Shown: one piece after another, positions 1-7,848 of the stretch
Position numbering within the stretch: position 1 is the stretch's first letter
Layout: the number at the start of each line of letters is the position of its first letter
Source of the DNA: Clostridiales bacterium
GTDB taxonomy: Bacteria > Bacillota > Clostridia > Oscillospirales > Oscillospiraceae
Length of the DNA: 64,000 nucleotides
NCBI GenBank assembly: GCA_022768185.1
Contig: JALEMS010000021.1
Location: 29,468-93,467 of the forward strand
Direction: 5' to 3'
Notes under the pieces: generated by a model
Told to the model about the DNA's origin: nothing
Database searches by the model: none
The model's input: the letters and a program-made list of their open reading frames with translations, nothing else
Translations under genes and position numbers: made by a program

Positions 1-20
1 TTGCAGCCGGGGATGGCCCG

Positions 21-63
21 GCGCATGCCTGACTGCGTTTCGGCGCGGGCAGGGCGCTTTTTT
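21..63 (+). terminator. Rho-independent terminator of an upstream gene
   Basis: A stem pairs 21-24 and 26-31 with 46-51 and 54-57, with a small internal loop, and is followed directly by six T at 58-63. It closes a transcription unit that lies left of the window. Confidence 0.6.
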
Positions 64-125
64 CGCTTTGATTTGCAGACAATGCTCCGCTTTTGCAGGA
101 TGAAAAAAGAAATTCTGCATTTTAC

Positions 126-154
126 TTGCAAAATTGAAAAAAACAGCGTACTAT
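126..154 (+). promoter_or_regulatory. Possible promoter for the RpiR-type regulator
   Basis: TTGCAA at 126-131 is followed after 17 bases by TACTAT at 149-154, a weak sigma-A type match. If it is used, a TTG start at 134 would lie upstream of the transcript, which favours the ATG at 236. Confidence 0.3.
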
Positions 155-235
155 AACGACGGTTTCAAGTCTGTGGCGTGGCGCTGTTTTCGGGGCGTTA
201 TGCAAAAAAAGGAACAGGAACAGGACAGGAACGAT

Positions 236-1099
236 ATGGATAAAGATATTCTCACGGTCATTTCCCGCGAGACCTCCGGCTTTTCCAAGGGCCAGAGGGC
301 CATTGCAAAGTATATCCTCGAGTATTACGACAAGGCGGCGTTTATGACGGCGGGCAAGCTGGGACATGCGGTCGGCGTGTCGGAATCGACGGTCGTTCGC
401 TTTGCCTCCGAGCTGGGCTACGAGGGCTATCCCGAAATGCGCAAAGCACTGCAGGAGATGATCCGCAACCGCCTGACCTCGGTGCAGCGCATCGAGGTGG
501 CCAAAGAAATGCTCGATGACAGCAACGTGGTACGCACGGTGCTCAGCTCGGACATCGACAAGCTGCACGCCACGATGGACGGCGTCAGCCAGGAGGACTT
601 CGACCTGGCGGTTGAAATGATCCTGGCGGCGCACAATATTTACATCGTCGGTATGCGCTCGTCCACCTGCCTGGCGAATTTCCTGAATTTTTATCTCAAT
701 CTGCTGATGGACAATGTGCGCACCATCCAGGACACGGCCATCAGCGAAATCTATGAGCAGATTATCCACATCGGCGAAGGAGATCTGTTCATCGGCGTGA
801 GCTTTCCGCGCTATTCCAGTCGGACGGCCAACGCCATGAAGTTTGCCAAGCGGCGCGGCGCGAAGGCCCTCGGCATCACCGACGGAGAGGCCTCGCCCTT
901 CATCGGGGTGGCCGATCTGAATCTGTTTGCCAAGAGCGATATGGTGTCGTTTGTCGATTCGCTCGTGGCGCCGCTGAGTCTCATCAATGCGCTGATCGTT
1001 GCCATCGGCGTGCGTTCGAGAGAGAACCTGCCTGATATTTTCCAGAAGCTGGAGACCATCTGGTCGGAATACTCCGTTTTTCAGACGGATGAGCACTGA
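236..1099 (+). CDS. RpiR/MurR-family transcriptional regulator
   Basis: 287-residue cytoplasmic regulator. Residues about 4-80 form the N-terminal HTH of the RpiR family, including SESTVVRFASELGYEGY. Residues about 125-255 form a sugar-isomerase (SIS) fold with VGMRSS and GVSFPRYSSRT, which in this family senses a phosphosugar. I chose the ATG at 236 because AGGA-rich sequence lies 7 bases upstream; the frame stays open to a TTG at 134, but the weak promoter candidate argues against that start. The target sugar cannot be told: the downstream flavoprotein overlaps by 11 bases and is not a sugar gene. Family assignment is firm and the ligand unknown. Confidence 0.88.
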   Translation: MDKDILTVISRETSGFSKGQRAIAKYILEYYDKAAFMTAGKLGHAVGVSESTVVRFASELGYEGYPEMRKALQEMIRNRLTSVQRIEVAKEMLDDSNVVRTVLSSDIDKLHATMDGVSQEDFDLAVEMILAAHNIYIVGMRSSTCLANFLNFYLNLLMDNVRTIQDTAISEIYEQIIHIGEGDLFIGVSFPRYSSRTANAMKFAKRRGAKALGITDGEASPFIGVADLNLFAKSDMVSFVDSLVAPLSLINALIVAIGVRSRENLPDIFQKLETIWSEYSVFQTDEH

Positions 1100-2312
1100 G
1101 ACTGTTGTCATCGGCGGAGGGGCGGCCGGCATGCTGTGCGCAGCGCTTGCCGCGGAGCGCGGATGCCGTGTCACCCTGCTTGAGCCAAACCGCCTGTTGG
1201 GCAAAAAGCTGCGCATCACCGGGAAGGGCCGCTGCAATGTTACCAACCACTGCAGCGTGCAGGAGGTGCTCAAAAACATACCGGGCGGCGGGAAGTTTCT
1301 CTACAGTGCGCTGGGGAAGCTTTCGCCGGACGACGTGATGGCCATGTTTGAGGAAATGGGCGTGCCGCTCAAGACCGAGCGGGGCAACCGGGTCTTCCCG
1401 GTGTCCGACCGGGCAGGGGACGTGGCCGGGGCGCTTGAGCGACGGATGCACCGCGCCGGTGTGCGTGTGGTGCACAGCGCGGCAAAGCGCATCTGTACGC
1501 AGGACGGCGCGGTCTGCGCCGTGGAGACTGCGGAGGGACGCATTGCATGCCAGGCGGCGGTGCTCTGCACGGGCGGCCTGTCCTACCCGGGCACCGGCTC
1601 GACCGGCGCAGGCTTCCGCATGGCGCGGGAGCTGGGCCATGCGGTCACGCCGCTGCGTCCGTCGCTTGTCCCGTTGACGTCGCAGGCGCCCTGGTGCGCA
1701 CAGCTGCAGGGTCTGTCGCTGCGAAACGTCACGCTGTCGGCCTACGGCGGAGATGGCGCGCTGCTTTACCGGGAGCTGGGCGAGATGCTCTTTACGCATT
1801 TCGGCGTGTCCGGGCCGCTGGTGCTTTCGGCCAGCGCGCATATGCGCGGGCTGGACGCCGGAAGCTGCCGGCTGGAAATCGACCTCAAGCCGGGGCTGGA
1901 TGAGACAAAGCTGGATGCGCGTCTGCTGCGCGATCTGGAGAAATACCGTAACCGGGAAATGCGCAATGCGCTTGACGAGCTGCTGCCGCGCGCGATGATC
2001 CCGGTGGTGCTGGAGCTGGCCGGTATCCCGGCGCAGCTGCAGGCCAACGCCGTCACCCGGCCGCAGCGCCGGGCGCTTCTGTCGGTGCTCAAGGCGCTTC
2101 CGGTCCCCGTGTCCGGAACGCGCAGCATCGACGAGGCCATCGTGACAGCCGGCGGGGTGAGCCTGTCGGAGGTCAACCCCCGCACCATGCAGTCCAAGCT
2201 GGTGCCGGGCCTGTTTTTTGCCGGAGAAATCCTGGATCTGGACGCCTATACCGGCGGCTTCAACCTGCAGATCGCATGGTCGACTGCGTGGGTAGCCGCA
2301 CATTCCCTGTGA
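1089..2312 (+). CDS. BaiN/HI0933-family FAD-dependent oxidoreductase
   Basis: 407-residue soluble flavoprotein of the HI0933/YhiN/BaiN family. An N-terminal FAD Rossmann motif VVIGGGAAGM is followed by the family hallmark KLRITGKGRCNVTN. The C-terminal hallmark is TAGGVSLSEVNPRTM, then GLFFAGEILD and TGGFNLQ. The ATG lies inside the end of the rpiR-type gene, so the two are translationally coupled. Some clostridial relatives reduce bile-acid intermediates (BaiN), but most members have no proven substrate, and the neighbours here are housekeeping genes, so I do not assign bile-acid activity. Confidence 0.85.
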   Translation: MSTETVVIGGGAAGMLCAALAAERGCRVTLLEPNRLLGKKLRITGKGRCNVTNHCSVQEVLKNIPGGGKFLYSALGKLSPDDVMAMFEEMGVPLKTERGNRVFPVSDRAGDVAGALERRMHRAGVRVVHSAAKRICTQDGAVCAVETAEGRIACQAAVLCTGGLSYPGTGSTGAGFRMARELGHAVTPLRPSLVPLTSQAPWCAQLQGLSLRNVTLSAYGGDGALLYRELGEMLFTHFGVSGPLVLSASAHMRGLDAGSCRLEIDLKPGLDETKLDARLLRDLEKYRNREMRNALDELLPRAMIPVVLELAGIPAQLQANAVTRPQRRALLSVLKALPVPVSGTRSIDEAIVTAGGVSLSEVNPRTMQSKLVPGLFFAGEILDLDAYTGGFNLQIAWSTAWVAAHSL

Positions 2313-2324
2313 GGAGGAACCATA

Positions 2325-3026
2325 GTGAACCAACGCTGCCTTTCAATCGCCATCGACGGACCGGCCGGCGCGGGGAAAAGCACCCTGGCACGCCGCTCGG
2401 CCCGCCGATTCGGCTTTTTATATGTGGATACCGGTGCAATTTACCGCACGGTCGGTCTCGCGGCGCAGCGCGCCGGGCTGACCGGGAAGGAGGAGGCCGC
2501 TGTGGCGGCGCTGCTGCCGGGGCTGGAGATCACGCTGCGCTACGACGAGCACGGCGCGCAGCGCATGTATCTCAACGGCGAGGACGTCACCGGCCTGATC
2601 CGCAGCCCGGAGATTTCCATGATGGCTTCCAATGTGTCGGCGCTTCCGGCGGTGCGCGCGTTCCTGCTGGATATGCAGCGGAGCCTGGCGCGTACGCACA
2701 GCGTCATCATGGATGGCCGCGATATCGGTACCGTTGTACTGCCGGACGCAGACCTTAAGGTGTTTTTGACGGCCAGCCCTGAGGATCGGGCCGCCCGCCG
2801 CCTGAAGGAGCTGCAGGGCCGCGGCGTTGAAACCACGCTGGAGGAGGTGCTCGAGGACATCCGCCGGCGCGACCATCAGGATTCCACGCGGGCGGCGGCC
2901 CCCCTGCGTCCGGCGGCCGATGCTGTACTGCTTGACACCAGCGGCAACACCGTGCAGCAGAGCGTGGAACTGATCGGGCAGATCATCGAGGCGCGCCTGC
3001 ATATCCGTCCGGAGGAAACGCCTTGA
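2325..3026 (+). CDS. cmk: Cytidylate kinase
   Basis: 233 residues, normal length for Cmk, which phosphorylates CMP and dCMP with ATP. The P-loop IDGPAGAGKST lies near the N-terminus, followed by a YVDTGAIYR nucleoside-binding segment and MDGRDIGTVVLPDADLK. The start is a GTG with GAGGAGG 7 bases upstream; no nearby ATG keeps the frame. The stop overlaps the TTG start of plsC. The order cmk-plsC-ispH/rpsA is a common clostridial arrangement. Confidence 0.95.
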   Translation: MNQRCLSIAIDGPAGAGKSTLARRSARRFGFLYVDTGAIYRTVGLAAQRAGLTGKEEAAVAALLPGLEITLRYDEHGAQRMYLNGEDVTGLIRSPEISMMASNVSALPAVRAFLLDMQRSLARTHSVIMDGRDIGTVVLPDADLKVFLTASPEDRAARRLKELQGRGVETTLEEVLEDIRRRDHQDSTRAAAPLRPAADAVLLDTSGNTVQQSVELIGQIIEARLHIRPEETP

Positions 3027-3613
3027 CCGGCCTGTACCGCCTTGCGTGGAGCATCGGCGGCCCGCTTTATCAATTTCTTTACCGCCTGCGCTTTCCCGGC
3101 CGGGAGCAGTTTCCGGAGGGTGCGTGTATTGTCTGCGCCAACCATTCGAGCATGAAGGATCCCATCCTTCTGGCCCTTGCGATCGGGCGGCGGGAGCAGC
3201 CGTGCTTCATGGCGAAGGCAGAGTTGTTTTCCCGGCCCTGCATCGGAGCGATCCTGCGGGGTCTTGGAGCGTTTCCCGTGCGCCGCGGAGAGGCGGACGT
3301 CACCGCTGTGAAAACCTCCATGCAGTACCTCAAGAGCGGACGAAAGCTCTGTATTTTCCCGGAGGGAACGCGCCTGACAGCCGATGACGCAGCGTCGGCA
3401 AAGACCGGAGCGGTCTCTCTGGCAGCAAGGCTGCATGTGCCGATCGTGCCGGTGTGGATCCCGCGGGAGAAGCGCCTGTTTCACCGCACGGTCGTGCGCA
3501 TCGGGGCGCCTTATTGCATTGACGGCGCGCGCCGCGGCGATCTGGCCCCGCTGGCCGAGGAGCTGATGGAGCGGATTTACGCGCTGGGCAGGGAGGACGC
3601 GGCATGCAGGTGA
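3023..3613 (+). CDS. plsC: 1-acyl-sn-glycerol-3-phosphate acyltransferase
   Basis: 196-residue PlsC/LPLAT-family enzyme that adds the second acyl chain to make phosphatidic acid at the membrane. The HX4D catalytic motif is seen as NHSSMKD and the substrate-binding block as FPEGTR. The start is a TTG overlapping the cmk stop, with GGAGG 7 bases upstream. It overlaps ispH-rpsA by 10 bases. The family has close homologues with other acceptors, but phosphatidic acid synthesis is the likely role. Confidence 0.88.
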   Translation: MTGLYRLAWSIGGPLYQFLYRLRFPGREQFPEGACIVCANHSSMKDPILLALAIGRREQPCFMAKAELFSRPCIGAILRGLGAFPVRRGEADVTAVKTSMQYLKSGRKLCIFPEGTRLTADDAASAKTGAVSLAARLHVPIVPVWIPREKRLFHRTVVRIGAPYCIDGARRGDLAPLAEELMERIYALGREDAACR

Positions 3614-5661
3614 TGGTTGCAGAATCTGCCGGCTTTTGCGGTGGCGTGCATCGCTCGATGGAGATGGCGCGCCGGGCGCTGGAGCAAGGCGAATGCTGGT
3701 GCCTCGGGCCGCTGATTCACAATGCCGCAGCGTTGAAGGCGCTGCAGGCGCAGGGGCTTCACATTGCAGAGACAATAGAGGAAATTCCGGCCGGCGCACG
3801 CGTGCTCATCCGTGCGCACGGCGTGCCGGATATGGTGCGCGCGGCGCTGCGGGAGCGGGCCGCAGAGGTGATCGACACCACCTGCCCGCGCGTGCAGCAT
3901 GTACACGATCTTGTGCTGCAGGCGGCGGCGCAGGGGCGCATTCCCGTCGTGGTCGGCGAGGCCGATCACCCTGAGATCCGCGCCGTGACCAGCTCCTGCA
4001 GCGCGGCGGTCGTTTGCCGGGATGACAGGGAACTGGCCGAATGGCTGATGCAAGATGGAGAAAATCACAAAAGACCGCTGACCGTTGTTTTTCAAACCAC
4101 GCAAACTCGTAAAATAATTGTTAACTGCGAGATTTTATTAAAAAAAGAGTGTACAAATTTTCAAATGTTTGATACAATGTGTAACGCTACGTCTGTAAGG
4201 CAGAAAGAGGCCGCAAGGCTTGCCGCAGAATGCAGCGCCATGATCGTGATTGGTGATCGCCACAGCGCCAACAGCAGGCGATTGGCGGAGATTTGCCGAG
4301 AGCACTGCAGCCGGGTGCAGTTCATCCCGGATGCGGCCGCTCTGGATTGTCAGGCTCTCCGCGGCTGCCGCACCGTCGGTGTGACAGCCGGCGCATCAGC
4401 GCCGTCATGGATAATAAAGGAGGTAAAACAAAAGATGTGTGACGAGATCAGAGCAAACGAAACCCCGATTGAAACAGAGACCGAAAAGAGCTTTGAGGAG
4501 CTGCTTGAGGAATCTATTAAGACAATATATAATGGAGACACGGTGACTGGTGTCGTTGCTGCGATTACCCCCACTGAGATTAGCGTTGATCTGGGTACCA
4601 AGCATTCCGGTTACATACCCGTAACCGAGTACTGCGACGATCCCAACGTCAAGGTCGAAGAGCTTGTCAAGGTCGGCGATCCCATTCAGGCTGTTGTCGT
4701 GCGCGTCAATGACGTGGAGGGTACCGTGATGCTTTCCAAGAAGCGTCTGGACGCCGTGAAGTTCTGGGCTGACATCGAGGCTGCCAAGGAAGAGGGCACC
4801 ATCGTGGAAGGCACTGTGACCGAGGAGAACAAGGGCGGCGTTGTCGTCTCCGTCAGCGGCGTGCGCGTGTTTGTGCCTGCTTCCCAGTCCGGCCTGCCCA
4901 AGGAGGCCGCCATGTCCGAGCTGATGGGCCAGAAGGTTCGTCTGAAGATCACCGAGGTCAACCGCGGCCGCCGCCGCGTCGTCGGCAGCATTCGCGCCGT
5001 CCTCAACAAGGAGCGCAAGGAAAAGGCCGAAAAGATCTGGAACGAGATCGAGATCGGCAAGCATTATGAAGGCGTTGTCAAGTCCATGACCAGCTACGGT
5101 GCATTTGTCGACATCGGCGGCATCGACGGCATGGTTCATGTTTCCGAGCTGAGCTGGAGCCGCATCAAGCAGCCGTCCGACGTGCTGTCCGTTGGCGACC
5201 ACGTCAATGTGTACGTGCTCGGCTTCGATAAGGAAAACCGCAAGATCAGCCTCGGCTACCGCAACCCCGACGAGAACCCCTGGGCAAGATTCATGGCTCA
5301 GTATCAGGTCGGCTCCGTTGCCAAGGTGAAGATCGTCAAGCTGATGACCTTCGGCGCATTTGCTGAGGTTCTGCCCGGCGTCGACGGCCTGATTCATATC
5401 TCCCAGATCGCCAACCGCCGCATCGGCCAGCCCTCCGAGGTTCTGTCCGTCGGCGATGAGGTCGAGGCCAAGATCACGGCCATTGATCCCGACAAGCAGA
5501 AGATCTCCCTCTCCATCCGCGCCCTGTCCGAGCCGGAACCGGCTCCCAGAAAGGAAGAGGTTCACGAGGAGCCGCGCGGCATGGAAGCCGACGCGCTGGT
5601 CTATGAAGTCTCTGCCACCGGCGAGGCGACCGGCAACGCTCCGGAGGCCGACGCAGAGTAA
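3604..5661 (+). CDS. ispH: IspH-ribosomal protein S1 fusion
   Basis: 685-residue fusion. Residues 1 to about 275 are 4-hydroxy-3-methylbut-2-enyl diphosphate reductase, the last MEP-pathway step; the three [4Fe-4S] cysteines are Cys12, Cys94 and Cys193, with conserved His39, His72 and His122. Residues about 309-382, 397-467, 484-553 and 568-641 are four S1 RNA-binding domains, as in ribosomal protein S1 of this lineage, followed by an acidic tail. Such fusions are known in Clostridia. At the junction a strong Shine-Dalgarno precedes an in-frame ATG (codon 278), so a free S1 protein may also be made. After the junction codon use becomes strongly biased, as expected for a highly expressed ribosomal protein. 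Confidence 0.95.
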   Translation: MQVMVAESAGFCGGVHRSMEMARRALEQGECWCLGPLIHNAAALKALQAQGLHIAETIEEIPAGARVLIRAHGVPDMVRAALRERAAEVIDTTCPRVQHVHDLVLQAAAQGRIPVVVGEADHPEIRAVTSSCSAAVVCRDDRELAEWLMQDGENHKRPLTVVFQTTQTRKIIVNCEILLKKECTNFQMFDTMCNATSVRQKEAARLAAECSAMIVIGDRHSANSRRLAEICREHCSRVQFIPDAAALDCQALRGCRTVGVTAGASAPSWIIKEVKQKMCDEIRANETPIETETEKSFEELLEESIKTIYNGDTVTGVVAAITPTEISVDLGTKHSGYIPVTEYCDDPNVKVEELVKVGDPIQAVVVRVNDVEGTVMLSKKRLDAVKFWADIEAAKEEGTIVEGTVTEENKGGVVVSVSGVRVFVPASQSGLPKEAAMSELMGQKVRLKITEVNRGRRRVVGSIRAVLNKERKEKAEKIWNEIEIGKHYEGVVKSMTSYGAFVDIGGIDGMVHVSELSWSRIKQPSDVLSVGDHVNVYVLGFDKENRKISLGYRNPDENPWARFMAQYQVGSVAKVKIVKLMTFGAFAEVLPGVDGLIHISQIANRRIGQPSEVLSVGDEVEAKITAIDPDKQKISLSIRALSEPEPAPRKEEVHEEPRGMEADALVYEVSATGEATGNAPEADAE
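4150..4178 (+). promoter_or_regulatory. Possible internal promoter inside the ispH part
   Basis: An unusually AT-rich stretch at about 4090-4180 interrupts otherwise GC-rich coding sequence. It holds TGTACA (4150-4155) and TACAAT (4173-4178) with a 17-base spacer. Transcription from here would cover only the S1 half, whose own ribosome-binding site lies about 240 bases downstream. The -35 match is only 4 of 6. Confidence 0.3.
4416..4437 (+). promoter_or_regulatory. rpsA: Internal Shine-Dalgarno and start codon for free S1
   Basis: AAAGGAGGT at 4416-4424 is a near-perfect Shine-Dalgarno lying within the coding frame. It is followed by an in-frame ATG at 4435 (codon 278), 11 bases after GGAGG. 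This falls in the linker between the IspH fold and the first S1 domain, exactly where a separate rpsA gene would begin. Confidence 0.7.
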
Positions 5662-5698
5662 TCACAATCCGCAGGCTGGCTTGCCGGCTGTATACGGT

Positions 5699-5741
5699 CA
5701 GGCGCATCGCTCCATTTGGGGGCGGTGCGCCTGTGCTTTTT
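5699..5741 (+). terminator. Rho-independent terminator after ispH-rpsA
   Basis: A 15-bp stem (5699-5713 with 5719-5733, two G-T pairs) with a five-base loop is followed by TGC and five T. It ends the cmk-plsC-ispH/rpsA operon. Confidence 0.85.
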
Positions 5742-5791
5742 CTGAACCGATGCGGTCTGCAGAGGAAATTTCGGGAAATTTTCAGTTTTGC

Positions 5792-5820
5792 TTGCCTAAA
5801 ATTTACAATTTGTCTATAAT
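5792..5820 (+). promoter_or_regulatory. Sigma-A promoter for the carD-ispD-ispF operon
   Basis: TTGCCT (5792-5797) and TATAAT (5815-5820) are separated by 17 bases in an AT-rich intergenic stretch, giving a 5' leader of roughly 40 bases before the carD-like start. Confidence 0.75.
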
Positions 5821-5864
5821 ATAATCAGCAGGTTATATCATAACGTTTATTGGAGAGAGGTACC

Positions 5865-6344
5865 ATGACATTCCGAGTGGGAGACCGGGTCGCACACCCC
5901 ATGCACGGGGCGGGAGTGATCGACCAGATCGAAACCCAGAAGCGCGGCTCGGAGGAGCTGCAGTATTATGTTCTCAGACTGCCGGTGGGCGATATGCGTG
6001 TGCTGATCCCGGTGGATTCCTGCGAGGCCATCGGCGTGCGGCCGATCATCGCCTCAGAGGAAGCGGAGCACATTCTCAACGCCATTCCGGAGCTGGAGAT
6101 ATCCATGACGCAGAACTGGAACCGCCGTTATCGCGAAAATATGCTGCGCATCAAAAGCGGCGACCTGCTGGAGGTGGCCGCAGTGGTTAAGGGACTGATG
6201 GCGCGCGAGCACGAACGCGGACTTTCCACCGGCGAGCGGAAGATGCTCCATTCTGCAAAGCAGATTCTGATCTCGGAATTTGTCATGTCGATGTGCGGAG
6301 AATACGAGGAGATCGAGCATAGGCTGGATCTTGCGATGGCCTGA
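5865..6344 (+). CDS. CarD/CdnL-like RNA polymerase-binding regulator
   Basis: 159 residues. The N-terminal Tudor-like CarD/TRCF interaction domain begins FRVGDRVAHPMHGAGVI and normally contacts the RNA polymerase beta subunit; the C-terminal half is helical, as in CdnL proteins that stabilise open complexes. I chose the ATG at 5865 because GGAGAGAGG lies 4 bases upstream; an in-frame TTG at 5850 overlaps that ribosome-binding site. It is the first gene of a unit with ispD and ispF. The targets of this copy are unknown. Confidence 0.87.
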   Translation: MTFRVGDRVAHPMHGAGVIDQIETQKRGSEELQYYVLRLPVGDMRVLIPVDSCEAIGVRPIIASEEAEHILNAIPELEISMTQNWNRRYRENMLRIKSGDLLEVAAVVKGLMAREHERGLSTGERKMLHSAKQILISEFVMSMCGEYEEIEHRLDLAMA

Positions 6345-6362
6345 GCGCGGGAGGCGCATGCT

Positions 6363-7088
6363 GTGTCTGTGATCCGAAAAATCATTCCGAAGACCCGTCC
6401 GTACTGTACCTGCGTGCTTGTGGCCGCAGGCAGCTCGCAGCGTATGGGGCGGGACAAGCTCAGTGCGCTGCTCGAGGGCGAGCCGGTGCTGGCACACAGC
6501 CTGGCGGTGCTGGAGCAGTGCCCGTGTATTGACGAGGTCGTCATTGTCACGCGTGCCGAACGCATCCCCGAGGTGGCGGAGCTTTGCCGCGACTACGGCT
6601 TTGAAAAAACGGTTCGGATCGTCTGCGGCGGCGAAACACGTACCGCCTCGGCGCTCAACGGACTGACGGAGATGAATCGCCGCACGGAGATCGCCGCCAT
6701 TCACGACGCGGCCCGCCCGCTGGTAACCGTACAGTTGATGGAAGAGGTCGTTGCCGCCGCGGCAAAATACCTGGCCGCCGCCCCGGCCATCCCGGTGAAA
6801 GACACCATCAAGCAGCACGACGAAAACAATGTTGTCACCGGAACACCCGACCGCAGCACGCTTTCCGCCGTGCAGACGCCGCAGGCGTTTCATGCCGACC
6901 TCATCAAGGGCGCGCTGACCCGGGCGCTTCGGGATGGGAAAAGCTACACCGACGACTGTGCGGCCGTGGAGGCCATGGGCGTGGAAGTCCATCTGACGGC
7001 CGGCAGCGAGGAAAACATCAAGCTGACCACGCCGATGGATTTCGCACTGGCGGCAGCCATTCTGCAGGAAAGGGAGCGTCGCGCATGA
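6363..7088 (+). CDS. ispD: 2-C-methyl-D-erythritol 4-phosphate cytidylyltransferase
   Basis: 241 residues. IspD transfers CMP from CTP to MEP, the third step of the MEP pathway. The N-terminal nucleotide-binding signature is [24 protein letters not shown] and the TPQAFH segment are also family marks. The start is a GTG with GGGAGG 8 bases upstream; an ATG at 6358 is in another frame and stops at once. Its stop overlaps the ispF ATG by 4 bases, so the two are coupled. Confidence 0.95.
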   Translation: MSVIRKIIPKTRPYCTCVLVAAGSSQRMGRDKLSALLEGEPVLAHSLAVLEQCPCIDEVVIVTRAERIPEVAELCRDYGFEKTVRIVCGGETRTASALNGLTEMNRRTEIAAIHDAARPLVTVQLMEEVVAAAAKYLAAAPAIPVKDTIKQHDENNVVTGTPDRSTLSAVQTPQAFHADLIKGALTRALRDGKSYTDDCAAVEAMGVEVHLTAGSEENIKLTTPMDFALAAAILQERERRA

Positions 7089-7552
7089 GGATCGGACATG
7101 GATATGACGTTCACCGGCTTGTGCCGGAACGCCGGCTTGTGCTGGGCGGCGTGGAGATCCCGTGGGAGCTGGGCCTGTTGGGCCATTCGGACGCCGATGT
7201 GCTGACGCACGCGCTGATGGACGCGCTGCTCGGCGCGGCGGCGCTCGGTGACATCGGGCAGCATTTCCCGGACAGCGACGCGCGCTGGGAGGGCGCCGAC
7301 AGCATTGAACTGCTGCGTCACGTGGCGGCGCTGCTGCGGCAGAAGGGCTATCGCTTCGTCAATGCCGACTGTACCGTCCTGGCCCAGAGCCCGAAGCTGG
7401 CGCCCTACCTACCGGCCATGCGCGAGACGCTTGCGCAGGCGCTGCAGGCGGAGCCGGATGCCGTCAGCGTCAAGGCTACGACCGAGGAGGGACTTGGCTT
7501 CACCGGTGAAGGATACGGCATTGCCGCGCACGCGATCGTACTGATTGAATAA
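7085..7552 (+). CDS. ispF: 2-C-methyl-D-erythritol 2,4-cyclodiphosphate synthase
   Basis: 155 residues, the usual length. IspF cyclises CDP-ME 2-phosphate with release of CMP. The zinc ligands are in GYDVHRL and in the [20 protein letters not shown] segment, and the C-terminal [12 protein letters not shown] block is present. It is coupled to ispD. ispE, which supplies its substrate, is not in the window. Its 3' end runs into the inverted-repeat element at 7552-7605. Confidence 0.96.
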   Translation: MRIGHGYDVHRLVPERRLVLGGVEIPWELGLLGHSDADVLTHALMDALLGAAALGDIGQHFPDSDARWEGADSIELLRHVAALLRQKGYRFVNADCTVLAQSPKLAPYLPAMRETLAQALQAEPDAVSVKATTEEGLGFTGEGYGIAAHAIVLIE

Positions 7553-7605
7553 ACACTTTGGCTCTCTCCGCATAGTATGGACCAGACTTTGCGGAGGGAG
7601 TTTTT
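7552..7605 (+). promoter_or_regulatory. Promoter-in-hairpin element A (sporulation-type -10 inside an SD-bearing inverted repeat)
   Basis: An 11-bp inverted repeat (7562-7572 with 7590-7600, one G-T pair) is followed by five T, so it resembles a terminator for read-through from ispF. Its 3' arm GCGGAGGGAG is also the Shine-Dalgarno of the next gene. CATAGTATG at 7571-7579 fits the B. subtilis sigma-K -10 pattern CATANNNTR, with AACA 15 bases upstream as a -35 candidate. RNA started here would lack the 5' arm. The inverted repeat is seen directly; promoter use is inferred. Confidence 0.55.
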
Positions 7606-7848
7606 GTGTTGAATTATCTGATTGCCTGCCGCTCCCTGACCTATGCGCAGCGAGCGGCTCGAACGCTCGAGCGAAATGGCATCACCGCTGCGGTGATCCG
7701 GATGCCGCGCGAACTGTCGGAGGCAAGCTGTGCCTATGCTGTGCGCGTATCGGAGCGGAAGCTTGCCGCCGCACAGCAGGCGCTTCTGGCAGCAAACGTA
7801 CCGTTCGGTGCGATCCATCCGGACCGGTCAAAGGGAGGGCGCGCATGA
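7606..7848 (+). CDS. DUF3343 family protein (putative Se/S carrier-like)
   Basis: 80-residue cytoplasmic protein beginning NYLIACRSLTYAQRAARTLE and matching DUF3343, a small alpha/beta family often described as a putative selenium or sulfur carrier. Central motifs are VIRMPREL and SEASCAYAVRV, with a conserved-type cysteine near residue 43. The start is a GTG (a TTG follows at 7609) with GCGGAGGGAG 5 bases upstream. It overlaps the downstream cysteine desulfurase by 4 bases, a pairing that fits a sulfur or selenium hand-off. Biochemical role is unproven. Confidence 0.75.
   Translation: MLNYLIACRSLTYAQRAARTLERNGITAAVIRMPRELSEASCAYAVRVSERKLAAAQQALLAANVPFGAIHPDRSKGGRA

Noticed and set aside
1089..2312. 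Bile-acid reductase (BaiN proper)
   Set aside because: Only family-level likeness; no bai genes nearby and the neighbours are housekeeping genes.
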